A stretch of DNA of 8,527 nt from Nitrososphaera sp. (lineage in GTDB: Archaea > Thermoproteota > Nitrososphaeria > Nitrososphaerales > Nitrososphaeraceae). Positions 1-5,576 of this stretch are shown in pieces. Within the stretch, counting starts at the first letter, position 1; each line of letters begins with the position of its first letter. The notes below the pieces were generated by a model that saw nothing but the letters and a program-made list of their open reading frames with translations, was not told the DNA's origin and did not search any database. The stretch spans positions 1-8,527 of the forward strand of contig JAICVG010000033.1 of the NCBI GenBank assembly GCA_025935445.1, in the 5' to 3' direction. Made by a program: the position numbers and the translations under genes.

Positions 1-2
1 CT

Positions 3-170
3 GATGAGGAAAGTGATATTTATAGAAACCTATTTGGAGACATCATACAATCATACGAAGTATATGATTTTATACCAACCAAAGATCCCTCATTCCATTC
101 TCTTGCATACACTCGTAAAGATTACAAAAAATTCCTAGATGAGTGGATTTCCCCATTCCTTCCAAGGTAA
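3..170 (+). CDS. 3' end of an unidentified protein gene (5' truncated by the window)
   Basis: The first 170 bases read open in one plus-strand frame and stop with TAA at 168-170. This gives about 55 C-terminal residues beginning DEESDIYRNLFGD and ending EWISPFLPR. The segment is rich in acidic and aromatic residues, with no membrane segment, zinc motif or catalytic motif that I recognise. The gene begins upstream of the window, so its start, length and family cannot be judged. It is followed after four bases by a hairpin with a T-run, which fits a true gene end and supports the reading frame. It converges on the ParB-like gene that ends at 180. Function unknown. Confidence 0.6.
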   Translation, partial: DEESDIYRNLFGDIIQSYEVYDFIPTKDPSFHSLAYTRKDYKKFLDEWISPFLPR

Positions 171-174
171 TCTG

Positions 175-197
175 CCTGGCTACGAGCCAGGTTTTTT
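175..197 (+). terminator. Hairpin plus T-run terminator of the truncated upstream gene
   Basis: A perfect 7-bp stem (CCTGGCT at 175-181, AGCCAGG at 185-191) closes a 3-nt loop and is followed directly by six T, then G and five more T. It lies five bases past the TAA of the upstream plus-strand gene. In that direction it looks like a bacterial intrinsic terminator; archaeal termination usually needs only the T-tract. The stem overlaps the TAG stop codon (180-182) of the opposing gene. The minus strand has no T-run after the stem, so it should act mainly on plus-strand transcripts. Confidence 0.7.
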
Positions 198-1043
198 GTT
201 TTTGAAGCGTATACTCTCATCAATGAGCGAGTGAATCTTCAACCTTATGCCCATAAGGAAGCTGATTATTTCTGCTCTCTGATCCGGCTCTATAGTTGTG
301 TGAACTTCATTTATCAAATTATCAACTCTTGCCAGTGTAATTTTGAGAGTAAGTGATGCTTTCTTTGCTATGGCCAAAGATCTTAATTCATCATTTGCAG
401 AAGCAATTATTTTGTTAAATGTTTCTTCTTCCTTTATTGCCATTTTCAATTCCCGGATCTGTCTTACAGTCAAATTGTTATTAACGACTTCACTAACTAT
501 CCTTTGTTGCTTGTCGTGAGGGATTTGCACTATTTCTATAGCTTGGCTTACGTTAAGCGAGTTGTTCATTATCTTGTGCTTGATTTCATCTGGCAATTTG
601 AGCAGCTGCATATGGTGTGAGACATATTCTTCGCTTTTGCAGATTTTTCTGGCAAGCTCGCTTACTCCACCCCAGCCAAAGTCAATGACATATCTCCTAA
701 AAGCCTCAGCCTCTTCTATGGGATCCATTGACTTTCTTTGAATATTTTCAGTAAGCTGAATTTCATATGCTTGCTTGTCAGATAATTCCCTAATTTTGGA
801 CGGGATGAACCTCCACCTAAGAGTCCTGCATGCTTGAAACCTCCTGTGGCCTGCAACAATTTCAAATCCATGTTCAAGAGGCCTTATTAGAATGGGCTGC
901 AATAGGCCATGCTCTCTTATGCTATTGACCAATGTCTCACAATCTGGGTGAGATCTCTGACATTTATCTCTTATATCGAATTGAGATGGACGAATCATTT
1001 TCATCTCTATTTGTTCAACTACGCTTGAATCGACAAATTCCAT
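180..1043 (-). CDS. ParB/Spo0J-family DNA-binding protein (ParB-like N-terminal domain)
   Basis: A 287-aa protein with the ParB layout. Residues about 12-105 form the ParB N-terminal (sulfiredoxin-like) domain, including the LVNSIREHGLLQPILIRP segment, the VAGHRRFQACR box at 63-73 (equivalent to the GERRxRA CTP-binding box of ParB) and LTENIQRKSMDPIEEAEAF at 97-115. Residues about 125-150 form a helix-turn-helix (VSELARKICKSEEYVSHHM), followed by a helical linker. The C-terminal 80 residues are charged and helical and may dimerise. The ATG at 1041-1043 is preceded by a weak purine stretch. In bacteria such proteins bind parS-like sites and act as CTP-dependent clamps; archaeal members are often solitary and poorly studied. 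No ParA ATPase or parS-like repeat is visible nearby. Family membership is clear; the cellular role (segregation, regulation or other) is inferred only. Confidence 0.88.
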   Translation of the reverse strand: MEFVDSSVVEQIEMKMIRPSQFDIRDKCQRSHPDCETLVNSIREHGLLQPILIRPLEHGFEIVAGHRRFQACRTLRWRFIPSKIRELSDKQAYEIQLTENIQRKSMDPIEEAEAFRRYVIDFGWGGVSELARKICKSEEYVSHHMQLLKLPDEIKHKIMNNSLNVSQAIEIVQIPHDKQQRIVSEVVNNNLTVRQIRELKMAIKEEETFNKIIASANDELRSLAIAKKASLTLKITLARVDNLINEVHTTIEPDQRAEIISFLMGIRLKIHSLIDESIRFKNKKPGS

Positions 1044-1535
1044 TGCGTTTACATCCTATCAGCAGTACTTATCCTTGTCTGTCATAACATAATCATAAAA
1101 ATTACGATATATTTTCATGAAAAAGCTTAGAAGAGAGGCTCATATTGGAAATTTCTCGACTGAGGCTAACCATCAACAGCAGCACCAGCATTATCTTCTA
1201 GTATTATTGCTGCTGTCTCTTCAACAGAACATGAATTTTGAAAAACTTGTCATTATAGCTGAAGGTTATTTTTTATGCGCTCTCTTTTTGTTCCTGTGCC
1301 GTAGTAGCAGCCTTCCAAATGCACACACATAGTACTGCTACAGTTTATCACTTAGTTCTCCTTTTGACCTTTGTGATTGAAATAGGTAAGGGCGATGTCT
1401 CCAGTCTCCCCCCTTTCTAGCGGCGATGTGCTGAGGACAATATTCTCACCTTTTCTTTTTTCCTTCCCAAGGATCTCATAGATATATATCAATGGAGGAC
1501 TTTAGTGTGGAAAATACAAACTAACATTTCTACTC
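1044..1535. other. Long gap without a convincing gene
   Basis: This 492-bp stretch separates the ParB-like gene from the metallopeptidase gene, both on the minus strand. An ATG-to-stop frame of 71 codons exists at 1117-1332 on the plus strand. Its predicted product is a low-complexity Gln/His run followed by Leu/Val runs, caused by CAG/CTG-type triplets at about 1170-1225, and it has no recognisable family, so I do not call it. The octamer GGCGATGT occurs twice (1391-1398 and 1422-1429). The segment at 1399-1417 is pyrimidine-rich. No tRNA, C/D-box RNA or terminator hairpin is evident. The stretch probably holds the ParB promoter and the metallopeptidase 3' region, and may hide an RNA that I cannot see. 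Confidence 0.5.
1091..1115 (-). promoter_or_regulatory. Possible promoter of the ParB-like gene
   Basis: Read on the minus strand, two AT-rich TATA-like elements, AAAATATATCG (1105-1115) and TTTTTATGATT (1091-1101), lie 50-70 bases upstream of the ATG. Archaeal TATA boxes sit about 27 nt before transcription start, so leaders of roughly 25-40 nt are implied. Which of the two is used, if either, cannot be decided by eye. Confidence 0.3.
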
Positions 1536-2138
1536 TTATTTATGATACCTTTTCTTTGAGTAAAAGACTTCTTCAGACACAAAAAGATCTTGAACATCCC
1601 TTGGAAGTAAATCATATTGCACAGAGGCTTTTCCGACTGCTAAATCTTTGAGGAACTCATCCCCGACAATTTCAGCAAGCATATTGACTGGATAGACATA
1701 TAGCGCATCTACCCAAGAGGGGTAGGATGGTCTCACATACCTGTATCCCTCAGTAAGCTTCAGAGTAAAGTACCACGCAAGTCCTTCTCTTAGCTGATGG
1801 GTATGAGTCTTACTTATTATTCCATGTATTAATTCGTGTAAGTAATGGCCAAATCTTGCAATATCGCATCTTATTACAATTTCCTCAAGATGATAATCCG
1901 TAATACCCACGAATCTTGTATCATTATACATTGATAACGTAGATTGACTTTTTCTAGATATCACTTGCACCTCCATCTCCCATCTTCCGCGACATATTAG
2001 AATATCAAAGGATGTTACTGTTCCAAAATAATCATTGATTATCTTGTTTGCATATTCGACCCACGATGATACTTTCTTAACCTCCTCGCTGGTTGCACCT
2101 GTAAGAAAAGATACTTCGCATTTGCTTGGGTAGATCAA
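1536..2138 (-). CDS. Small HExxH zinc metallopeptidase (gluzincin-like, peptidase MA-type)
   Basis: A 200-aa protein with HYLHELIHGI at residues 98-107, where His101, Glu102 and His105 form the HExxH zinc and catalytic motif. It is followed by REGLAWYF at 117-124, where Glu118 is the likely third zinc ligand. The spacing and the EGLAxYF signature match gluzincins of the peptidase MA clan. No signal peptide or transmembrane segment is visible, so it is probably cytoplasmic; the N-terminal ~90 residues look like a compact alpha/beta domain. The start is TTG at 2136-2138, because an in-frame TAA lies three codons upstream and no earlier start is possible; a TATA-like element sits about 40 nt upstream. 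Substrate unknown. It is a single-gene unit between two gaps. Confidence is high for the fold and motif, low for any specific role. Confidence 0.8.
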   Translation of the reverse strand: MIYPSKCEVSFLTGATSEEVKKVSSWVEYANKIINDYFGTVTSFDILICRGRWEMEVQVISRKSQSTLSMYNDTRFVGITDYHLEEIVIRCDIARFGHYLHELIHGIISKTHTHQLREGLAWYFTLKLTEGYRYVRPSYPSWVDALYVYPVNMLAEIVGDEFLKDLAVGKASVQYDLLPRDVQDLFVSEEVFYSKKRYHK

Positions 2139-2171
2139 TGCTCGTTAATAGATATTCAATAAAACAAAAAA

Positions 2172-2186
2172 GGTATATATAATTAT
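2172..2186 (-). promoter_or_regulatory. TATA-box promoter of the metallopeptidase gene
   Basis: On the minus strand ATAATTATATATACC is centred about 40 nt before the TTG start. With the usual ~27-nt spacing, transcription would begin near 2151, leaving a leader of about 12 nt, consistent with the absence of a Shine-Dalgarno sequence. Confidence 0.55.
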
Positions 2187-2300
2187 CTAGGCTTTTCAAA
2201 AAAGTTAGTCTGTGCTGATATTTTTTGGAGTCCATAAGCAAAAAAGAATCTTGATTATTGTAATCTAGAAGTTATTGTTTTCGCGCTACCTTCAGACAGC

Positions 2301-2326
2301 AGCAGACAGGATACGAGCAGACAGGA
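2301..2326. repeat. Short direct repeat AGCAGACAGGA, two copies 15 bp apart
   Basis: Two exact 11-bp copies lie at 2301-2311 and 2316-2326 in a purine-rich tract (about 2293-2340). The tract lies between the 3' end of the minus-strand deoxyhypusine synthase gene and the promoter of the metallopeptidase gene. On the minus strand it is pyrimidine-rich, so it could belong to the synthase 3' end. It may equally be simple low-complexity sequence. Confidence 0.4.
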
Positions 2327-2418
2327 GAGACATAAGAGAGCATAAAACTACAAAGAACTTAGTGATGGCTCTTGCCAGATGTTATATCGTCAACTACTAC
2401 AAAGTCTTGATGTATATG

Positions 2419-3396
2419 TTAATCCTGCTTCTTCTTTGTAGATGCACGCAATGCTGCATAAATGAATGGCAGCAATGTACTAGCCTCGCCGTGTATAGTG
2501 GTTTGTGAGGCCCTAGTAGTCACCTTTCCCCACGATATCGCCTCTGCGACCAGTGCGCCGCTCAGGCTGCCATCCCATTCATGAGCAGTAGTTATGTAAA
2601 CAGCATAGTCAAGCCCACCTCTGAACTGGTTCCACCATAATGTATGATGCTTTGAAATCCCTCCTCCTATCATGAATGCGCCCGACTTTTTGGCCTCAAA
2701 GACAAGGTCGGATAGCTTGCTTTGATCCTTCAATATGTCTATTTTGAGATCTTTGTGTTGCTGGTAAAACAACCATACTTGGCTTCCGACTGCACCGTCT
2801 ACTATGCCAGGAACAATAACTGGGATTTTGTTTTTGTGGGCCCAATAAAGGAACGACGATTCGTCAAGGGTGCTCCCTATGTAGCTTGTTATCTCATCAG
2901 TTGAGATGTCGCGCCTGCCCTCTTTGTACATATCGTTTAGGCACTTTTGCACTTTTTCTTCAATAAGCGGACCATAGTTCTCCATTGGTACAAGTACATT
3001 ACCAAGTCTGTGGATGTTATTTTCAAGCAGCATGCCGTCATCCATACGAAAGTCACCAGCGTAATACCTATCATACGTTCTTGCAATATCGTGGTCGATT
3101 GCACCACACGTAGTGATGATGACATTGAACATGTTGTTCTTCAGCATGTCACGTATAATGCCTCTTGCACCTGTTGATATTAGTGAGCCAACGAATGAAA
3201 GGAACTTAGTACAGTTCTGCTCACTTATCATACTCCGGAGGATGTCAACGCCATAGGCAAGATTCCTGGATTCAAAGCCGCCAGAATTTGCCATTTGGGA
3301 AAGGATTGATTGAATATCATCATACTGTTTTATTTCGTAATCCCTTACTTCACTGCTCAAAAGATCCCTATTCGCTTTCTTTCCAGTATCTGCCAT
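2419..3396 (-). CDS. dys: Deoxyhypusine synthase (canonical-looking copy)
   Basis: A 325-aa member of the deoxyhypusine synthase family, which uses NAD to transfer the aminobutyl group of spermidine to one lysine of translation factor aIF5A. The C-terminal signature is intact: IGGGISKHH at 243-251 (the KHH box whose first His is important in the human enzyme), DYAVYITTAHEWDGSLSGA at 263-281 with Asp275, Glu285, and SWGK at 288-291 with Lys291 matching the human catalytic Lys329. The N-terminal half carries the NAD-binding segments FVGSLISTGARG and TTCGAIDHDIAR. Length is normal for archaeal members. The start is ATG at 3394-3396, with a TATA box about 45 nt upstream. It diverges from a second family member at 3751. 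Of the two, this copy has the residues expected of true deoxyhypusine synthase; substrate assignment rests on motifs only. Confidence 0.88.
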   Translation of the reverse strand: MADTGKKANRDLLSSEVRDYEIKQYDDIQSILSQMANSGGFESRNLAYGVDILRSMISEQNCTKFLSFVGSLISTGARGIIRDMLKNNMFNVIITTCGAIDHDIARTYDRYYAGDFRMDDGMLLENNIHRLGNVLVPMENYGPLIEEKVQKCLNDMYKEGRRDISTDEITSYIGSTLDESSFLYWAHKNKIPVIVPGIVDGAVGSQVWLFYQQHKDLKIDILKDQSKLSDLVFEAKKSGAFMIGGGISKHHTLWWNQFRGGLDYAVYITTAHEWDGSLSGALVAEAISWGKVTTRASQTTIHGEASTLLPFIYAALRASTKKKQD

Positions 3397-3438
3397 GCAG
3401 GCTTTTTCAGTGCATCTATACTAATGAGTCTTTCTTGT

Positions 3439-3445
3439 GTATAAA
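3439..3445 (-). promoter_or_regulatory. TATA box of the minus-strand deoxyhypusine synthase gene
   Basis: TTTATAC on the minus strand is centred about 45 nt before the ATG. Normal archaeal spacing puts the transcript start near 3415 with a leader of about 19 nt. The box abuts the tRNA-like element that begins at 3446. Confidence 0.45.
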
Positions 3446-3517
3446 TTGGCAGTAGTGCAACTGGCAGAGCACACGACAGCCATTTGGTGTTATGCAACGC
3501 TGATTCTTTTTTGCCAT
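3446..3517 (+). pseudogene. tRNA-like element, probably a decayed tRNA (Trp- or Gly-like)
   Basis: The 72-base length is close to that of a tRNA. Bases 3446-3452 (TTGGCAG) pair with 3511-3517 (TTGCCAT) in six of seven positions, counting one G-T wobble, like an acceptor stem. They are followed by T8-A9-like TA and a perfect D-arm: GTGC (3455-3458), a 10-nt loop with the conserved GG, and GCAC (3469-3472). An anticodon-like stem ACGAC/GGTGT (3473-3477 and 3486-3490) pairs in four of five positions around an 8-nt loop containing GCCA. The T-arm is not convincing: GCTGATTC only resembles the T-loop and its stem does not pair, and U33 is absent. I therefore read it as a pseudogene or tRNA-derived relic, not a working tRNA. 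An intron-split gene was considered, but no good downstream T-arm was found. Confidence 0.45.
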
Positions 3518-3533
3518 TTTGATCAGGCTCAAG

Positions 3534-3556
3534 TCGTGGTGGTGGTAGTAGTAGCA
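3534..3556 (+). repeat. GTG/GTA triplet tract
   Basis: A run of GTGGTGGTG followed by GTAGTAGTAG lies just past the tRNA-like element, in non-coding DNA between the two synthase genes. It gives artificial Val runs in translation. Similar triplet tracts occur in the other gaps of this window. Confidence 0.6.
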
Positions 3557-3720
3557 AGGGTAGTGTCATTAGAATGCAGACACAGATATAGAAATATAGA
3601 GTATAGCCAAGTTAACTAGGATAAGATTAATGCCATACGATTATTACTTTTACACACTACTATAGCCATGTAGAGGCCTCTGCGCCTTTTACTAATAAGT
3701 AAAGGGAAGAGATGGTGTAC

Positions 3721-3727
3721 TTTTAAA
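3721..3727 (+). promoter_or_regulatory. TATA box of the plus-strand synthase gene (leaderless)
   Basis: TTTTAAA is centred 27 nt before the GTG at 3751, the standard archaeal distance from TATA box to transcription start. The transcript should therefore begin at or within a few bases of the start codon, giving a leaderless mRNA. Confidence 0.6.
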
Positions 3728-3750
3728 GCAAGGATAATTTTACAAAAAGG

Positions 3751-4848
3751 GTGGTGGACAGCAGACATTCATTTATTGGAAAGAAAATCGACCCTCCAGC
3801 TATTTATGCCAACATGACTATTCCTCAACTTATCGAGTTTTATAGCTCTACTGGCTATAATGCGCGACGGCTGGCTGAAGCTGCAGAAATGCTGCAGGAC
3901 ATGATAAATATCGATTCAACAGTTTGTCTGACACTGGCTGGCGCAATGACTCCAATTGGTCTTGGCGTAACAATATCAGAGATGATAGATGCCGGCTTTA
4001 TCGATTGGATAGTGTCAACTGGCGCCAATGTTTATCATGACCTCCATTTTGCTTATAACCTACCAGTGCGTCAAGGTCATTTTGATGTCAATGACGATAT
4101 ACTCTATGCAAGGCAAATAGTGAGGATCTATGATGTTTACATAAAAGAGGCAGGTACACTTCAGGCGCAGGACGTTATTTTGCAAAAGGAGATCAGAAGG
4201 GGTAGTAGTAGACAGATCATACCCCAAAACTGTTCCACAGCTGACATTGCTTATGCGCTTGGAAAGGCGGCCAATGAAAATGCAAAATATCCAGAAAAGT
4301 CATTTCTAGTCAAGGCATATGAGCACGGAGTCCCTGTTTATATGCCGGCTATAGGCGACTCGTCAATAGGGCTTAATATGCTTCCACTCTTGCTTGAAGG
4401 TAAAGGCATTTTACCTAATGTGATACTTGATGTAGCCGAGTCTGCTGCAATATTGTGGAAGAGCAAGCGGTCTGGCGGCTTGGAGCTTGGTGGCGGGGTT
4501 CCAAAGAACTTCTTTCAGCAAACTGGGCCAGCACTTTATCAGATATTGAAAATAAAAGAGGGGGGACAGGACTATCTCATTCAGTTGACAGATGCCCGTG
4601 CAGACACAGGAGGCCTATCTGGCGCCACACTACAGGAGGGTAAAAGCTGGGGCAAGATCAAGACTTCCCATAAAGGAAATGTCGTTGTGTACGGCGATTC
4701 ATCAGTATATTTTCCAATACTCTGCTCGTATGTCATGTCAGCATGCAAACGTAGGAAACATAAGCAGATATACGATAAAAAAAACAGCTGGGTAGAAGAA
4801 ATGAAAAAGATCTATTTTAAGAATAAAAGAAAAAATGATCAGATATAG
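3751..4848 (+). CDS. Deoxyhypusine synthase-like protein (homospermidine synthase-like branch)
   Basis: A 365-aa second member of the deoxyhypusine synthase family. It keeps the catalytic region: Asp285, SGA at 290-292, Glu296 and SWGK at 299-302 with Lys302 matching human Lys329. It has STGANVYHDLHF (89-100) in place of the canonical Gly-Val-Glu-Glu-Asp segment, and LGGGVPKNFFQQT (246-258) with Asn-Phe where true synthases have His-His. Those two signatures are typical of bacterial and archaeal DHS-like proteins, some of which make homospermidine or related polyamines instead of modifying aIF5A. The last ~35 residues are an extra Lys/Arg-rich tail. The GTG at 3751 fits the TATA spacing; a second GTG follows at once. 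The 3' end overlaps the opposing gene by 10 nt. The family is certain; the substrate is inferred and untested. Confidence 0.85.
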   Translation: MVDSRHSFIGKKIDPPAIYANMTIPQLIEFYSSTGYNARRLAEAAEMLQDMINIDSTVCLTLAGAMTPIGLGVTISEMIDAGFIDWIVSTGANVYHDLHFAYNLPVRQGHFDVNDDILYARQIVRIYDVYIKEAGTLQAQDVILQKEIRRGSSRQIIPQNCSTADIAYALGKAANENAKYPEKSFLVKAYEHGVPVYMPAIGDSSIGLNMLPLLLEGKGILPNVILDVAESAAILWKSKRSGGLELGGGVPKNFFQQTGPALYQILKIKEGGQDYLIQLTDARADTGGLSGATLQEGKSWGKIKTSHKGNVVVYGDSSVYFPILCSYVMSACKRRKHKQIYDKKNSWVEEMKKIYFKNKRKNDQI

Positions 4849-5225
4849 CTTTCAGACTTGGTTACCCATCTCCCGGCTTTCCTATTCATTTCTATTTGGC
4901 CAACGTGGTTTCCATTGGAATACAGCTTGCCGTATTCTGATGAGGCTCCAAACATTGCAGACAGTAGGTCTCGCTTTTCATGGTAGCCGGATTCGATCAC
5001 CTTGGCACGCAGCTGTTTGCTTGCTTTCTTGATAATATTACGCGCAGCAGACCAGTCGCCGCTCCATGTTATCAATTCAAAACTGCCGAATTTGACAGTC
5101 TGCATTGAATAGCCTGCCAGCTTAGCTTCAAACTTGTAGTTGTTCTTCTTTGCGTAGGTGTTCATCCATTTGATAACTTCTTGCGCCTTACGATACTCTA
5201 CTGCAAAGCTGTCTGCTCCAGCCAA
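4839..5225 (-). CDS. Hypothetical small basic protein
   Basis: A 128-aa protein that I do not recognise. The sequence is evenly mixed helix and strand without low complexity. It starts with a helical stretch (EYRKAQEVIKWMNTYAKKN), has a strand-like central part (SMQTVKFGSFELITWSGDW), then a helix rich in Lys/Ala (ARNIIKKASKQLRAKV), and ends in a strand-like tail (NHVGQIEMNRKAGRWVTKS). It has no Cys, no signal peptide and no membrane segment, and is net basic, so it may bind nucleic acid. The start is TTG at 5223-5225, because a TAG stop lies immediately upstream in frame; ATG codons exist further in. The gene converges on the DHS-like gene with a 10-nt overlap. Balanced composition and an AT-rich promoter-like region upstream (5251-5270) argue that it is real. 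Confidence 0.6.
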   Translation of the reverse strand: MAGADSFAVEYRKAQEVIKWMNTYAKKNNYKFEAKLAGYSMQTVKFGSFELITWSGDWSAARNIIKKASKQLRAKVIESGYHEKRDLLSAMFGASSEYGKLYSNGNHVGQIEMNRKAGRWVTKSESYI

Positions 5226-5284
5226 CTACTGTTCTCTTTTGTCGCTTTTAGCATATTTAACATAAAAAGATTCTAGTCACCCAC

Positions 5285-5368
5285 ATGTCTAAGGATGCGC
5301 GTATATATCATTATGGTAAGACAATGACATTTTTTGAGGCAAAAGTACTTGCTTTCAAAATGTACTGA
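5285..5368 (+). CDS. Possible 27-aa small ORF
   Basis: ATG to TGA encodes a 27-residue peptide beginning MSKDARIYHYGK and ending AFKMY. It has a balanced, slightly basic composition, unlike the low-complexity frames around it. A TATA-like stretch (TATTTAAC, about 5253-5260) lies roughly 28 nt before the ATG, the spacing seen for leaderless genes in this window. At this length a chance frame cannot be excluded. Function unknown. Confidence 0.2.
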   Translation: MSKDARIYHYGKTMTFFEAKVLAFKMY

Positions 5369-5547
5369 GGTTACATGATAAAAAGCAAGCAAAGGCGCCA
5401 CGACCACCACCACCTTGATCCGACCTCGCCTAATTAGAAAGCCGCAACAACACAATGCAATTAGAAAAACTGCAAAGATATCAAAACATCAAATCATCAC
5501 GGGGTATTGGTGGTGGAAACACCAGTAATAATATTAATAATAACCAC

Positions 5548-5553
5548 TTTATC
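5548..5553 (+). promoter_or_regulatory. TATA box of the zinc finger-thpR-cca-kinase operon (leaderless)
   Basis: TTTATC is centred 26-27 nt before the ATG at 5577, so the zinc-finger mRNA is predicted to start at its own start codon. No other promoter is evident between here and 8385, so it probably drives the whole operon. Confidence 0.5.
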
Positions 5554-5576
5554 TAATATCGGGTGACATATCAAAC

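Larger units (their letters stand above)
3397..3750. other. Divergent intergenic region between the two synthase genes
   Basis: This 354-bp stretch contains the minus-strand promoter, the tRNA-like element, the triplet tract and the plus-strand promoter. It also has a perfect 10-bp palindrome AGAGGCCTCT at 3672-3681, extendable to 14 bp with one wobble, which could be an operator or a restriction-type palindrome. From 3557 to 3660 I see only AT-rich sequence without structure. Open frames here are low-complexity or follow the tRNA-like element and are not genes. Confidence 0.5.
5226..5576. other. Intergenic region upstream of the RNA-processing operon
   Basis: A 351-bp gap. An AT-rich block at 5251-5270 could serve promoters in both directions. 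A 27-codon frame lies at 5285-5368 and a CCACCACCACC triplet tract at about 5404-5414. A small hairpin, TGGTG-GAAA-CACCA, with a GNRA-type loop lies at 5511-5524, followed by AATAAT-type repeats. The zinc-finger gene's TATA box is at its right edge. No tRNA or C/D-box RNA was recognised. Confidence 0.45.

Noticed and set aside
1117..1332. 71-codon plus-strand frame with Gln/His and Leu runs
   Set aside because: The product is low complexity produced by intergenic triplet repeats, matches no family I recognise, and lacks a well-spaced promoter.
1391..1440. C/D-box small RNA suggested by two GGCGATGT copies and a CTGA
   Set aside because: The boxes do not match the RTGATGA consensus, the second copy is one base from the CTGA leaving no guide, and no terminal stem forms.
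2275..2508. 77-codon plus-strand frame
   Set aside because: It runs into the 3' end of the deoxyhypusine synthase gene on the opposite strand and includes the AGCAGACAGGA repeat; its composition is not protein-like.
3446..3540. Functional intron-containing tRNA
   Set aside because: A downstream GGCTCAAGTC resembles a T-loop but its flanks do not pair, and no sequence completes the acceptor stem better than 3511-3517.
3437..3619. 60-codon frame with a QLAEH-like segment
   Set aside because: QLAEH is the usual false translation of a tRNA D-arm, and the following Val run is the GTG triplet tract, so this is the tRNA-like element and not a gene.
3672..3681. Palindrome AGAGGCCTCT as an operator
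   Set aside because: A single 10-bp palindrome can arise by chance and has no second copy in the window; it is mentioned only in the intergenic entry.
5273..5455. 60-codon minus-strand frame with Cys and Val runs
   Set aside because: The Val run is the reverse complement of the CCACC triplet tract; no family resemblance.
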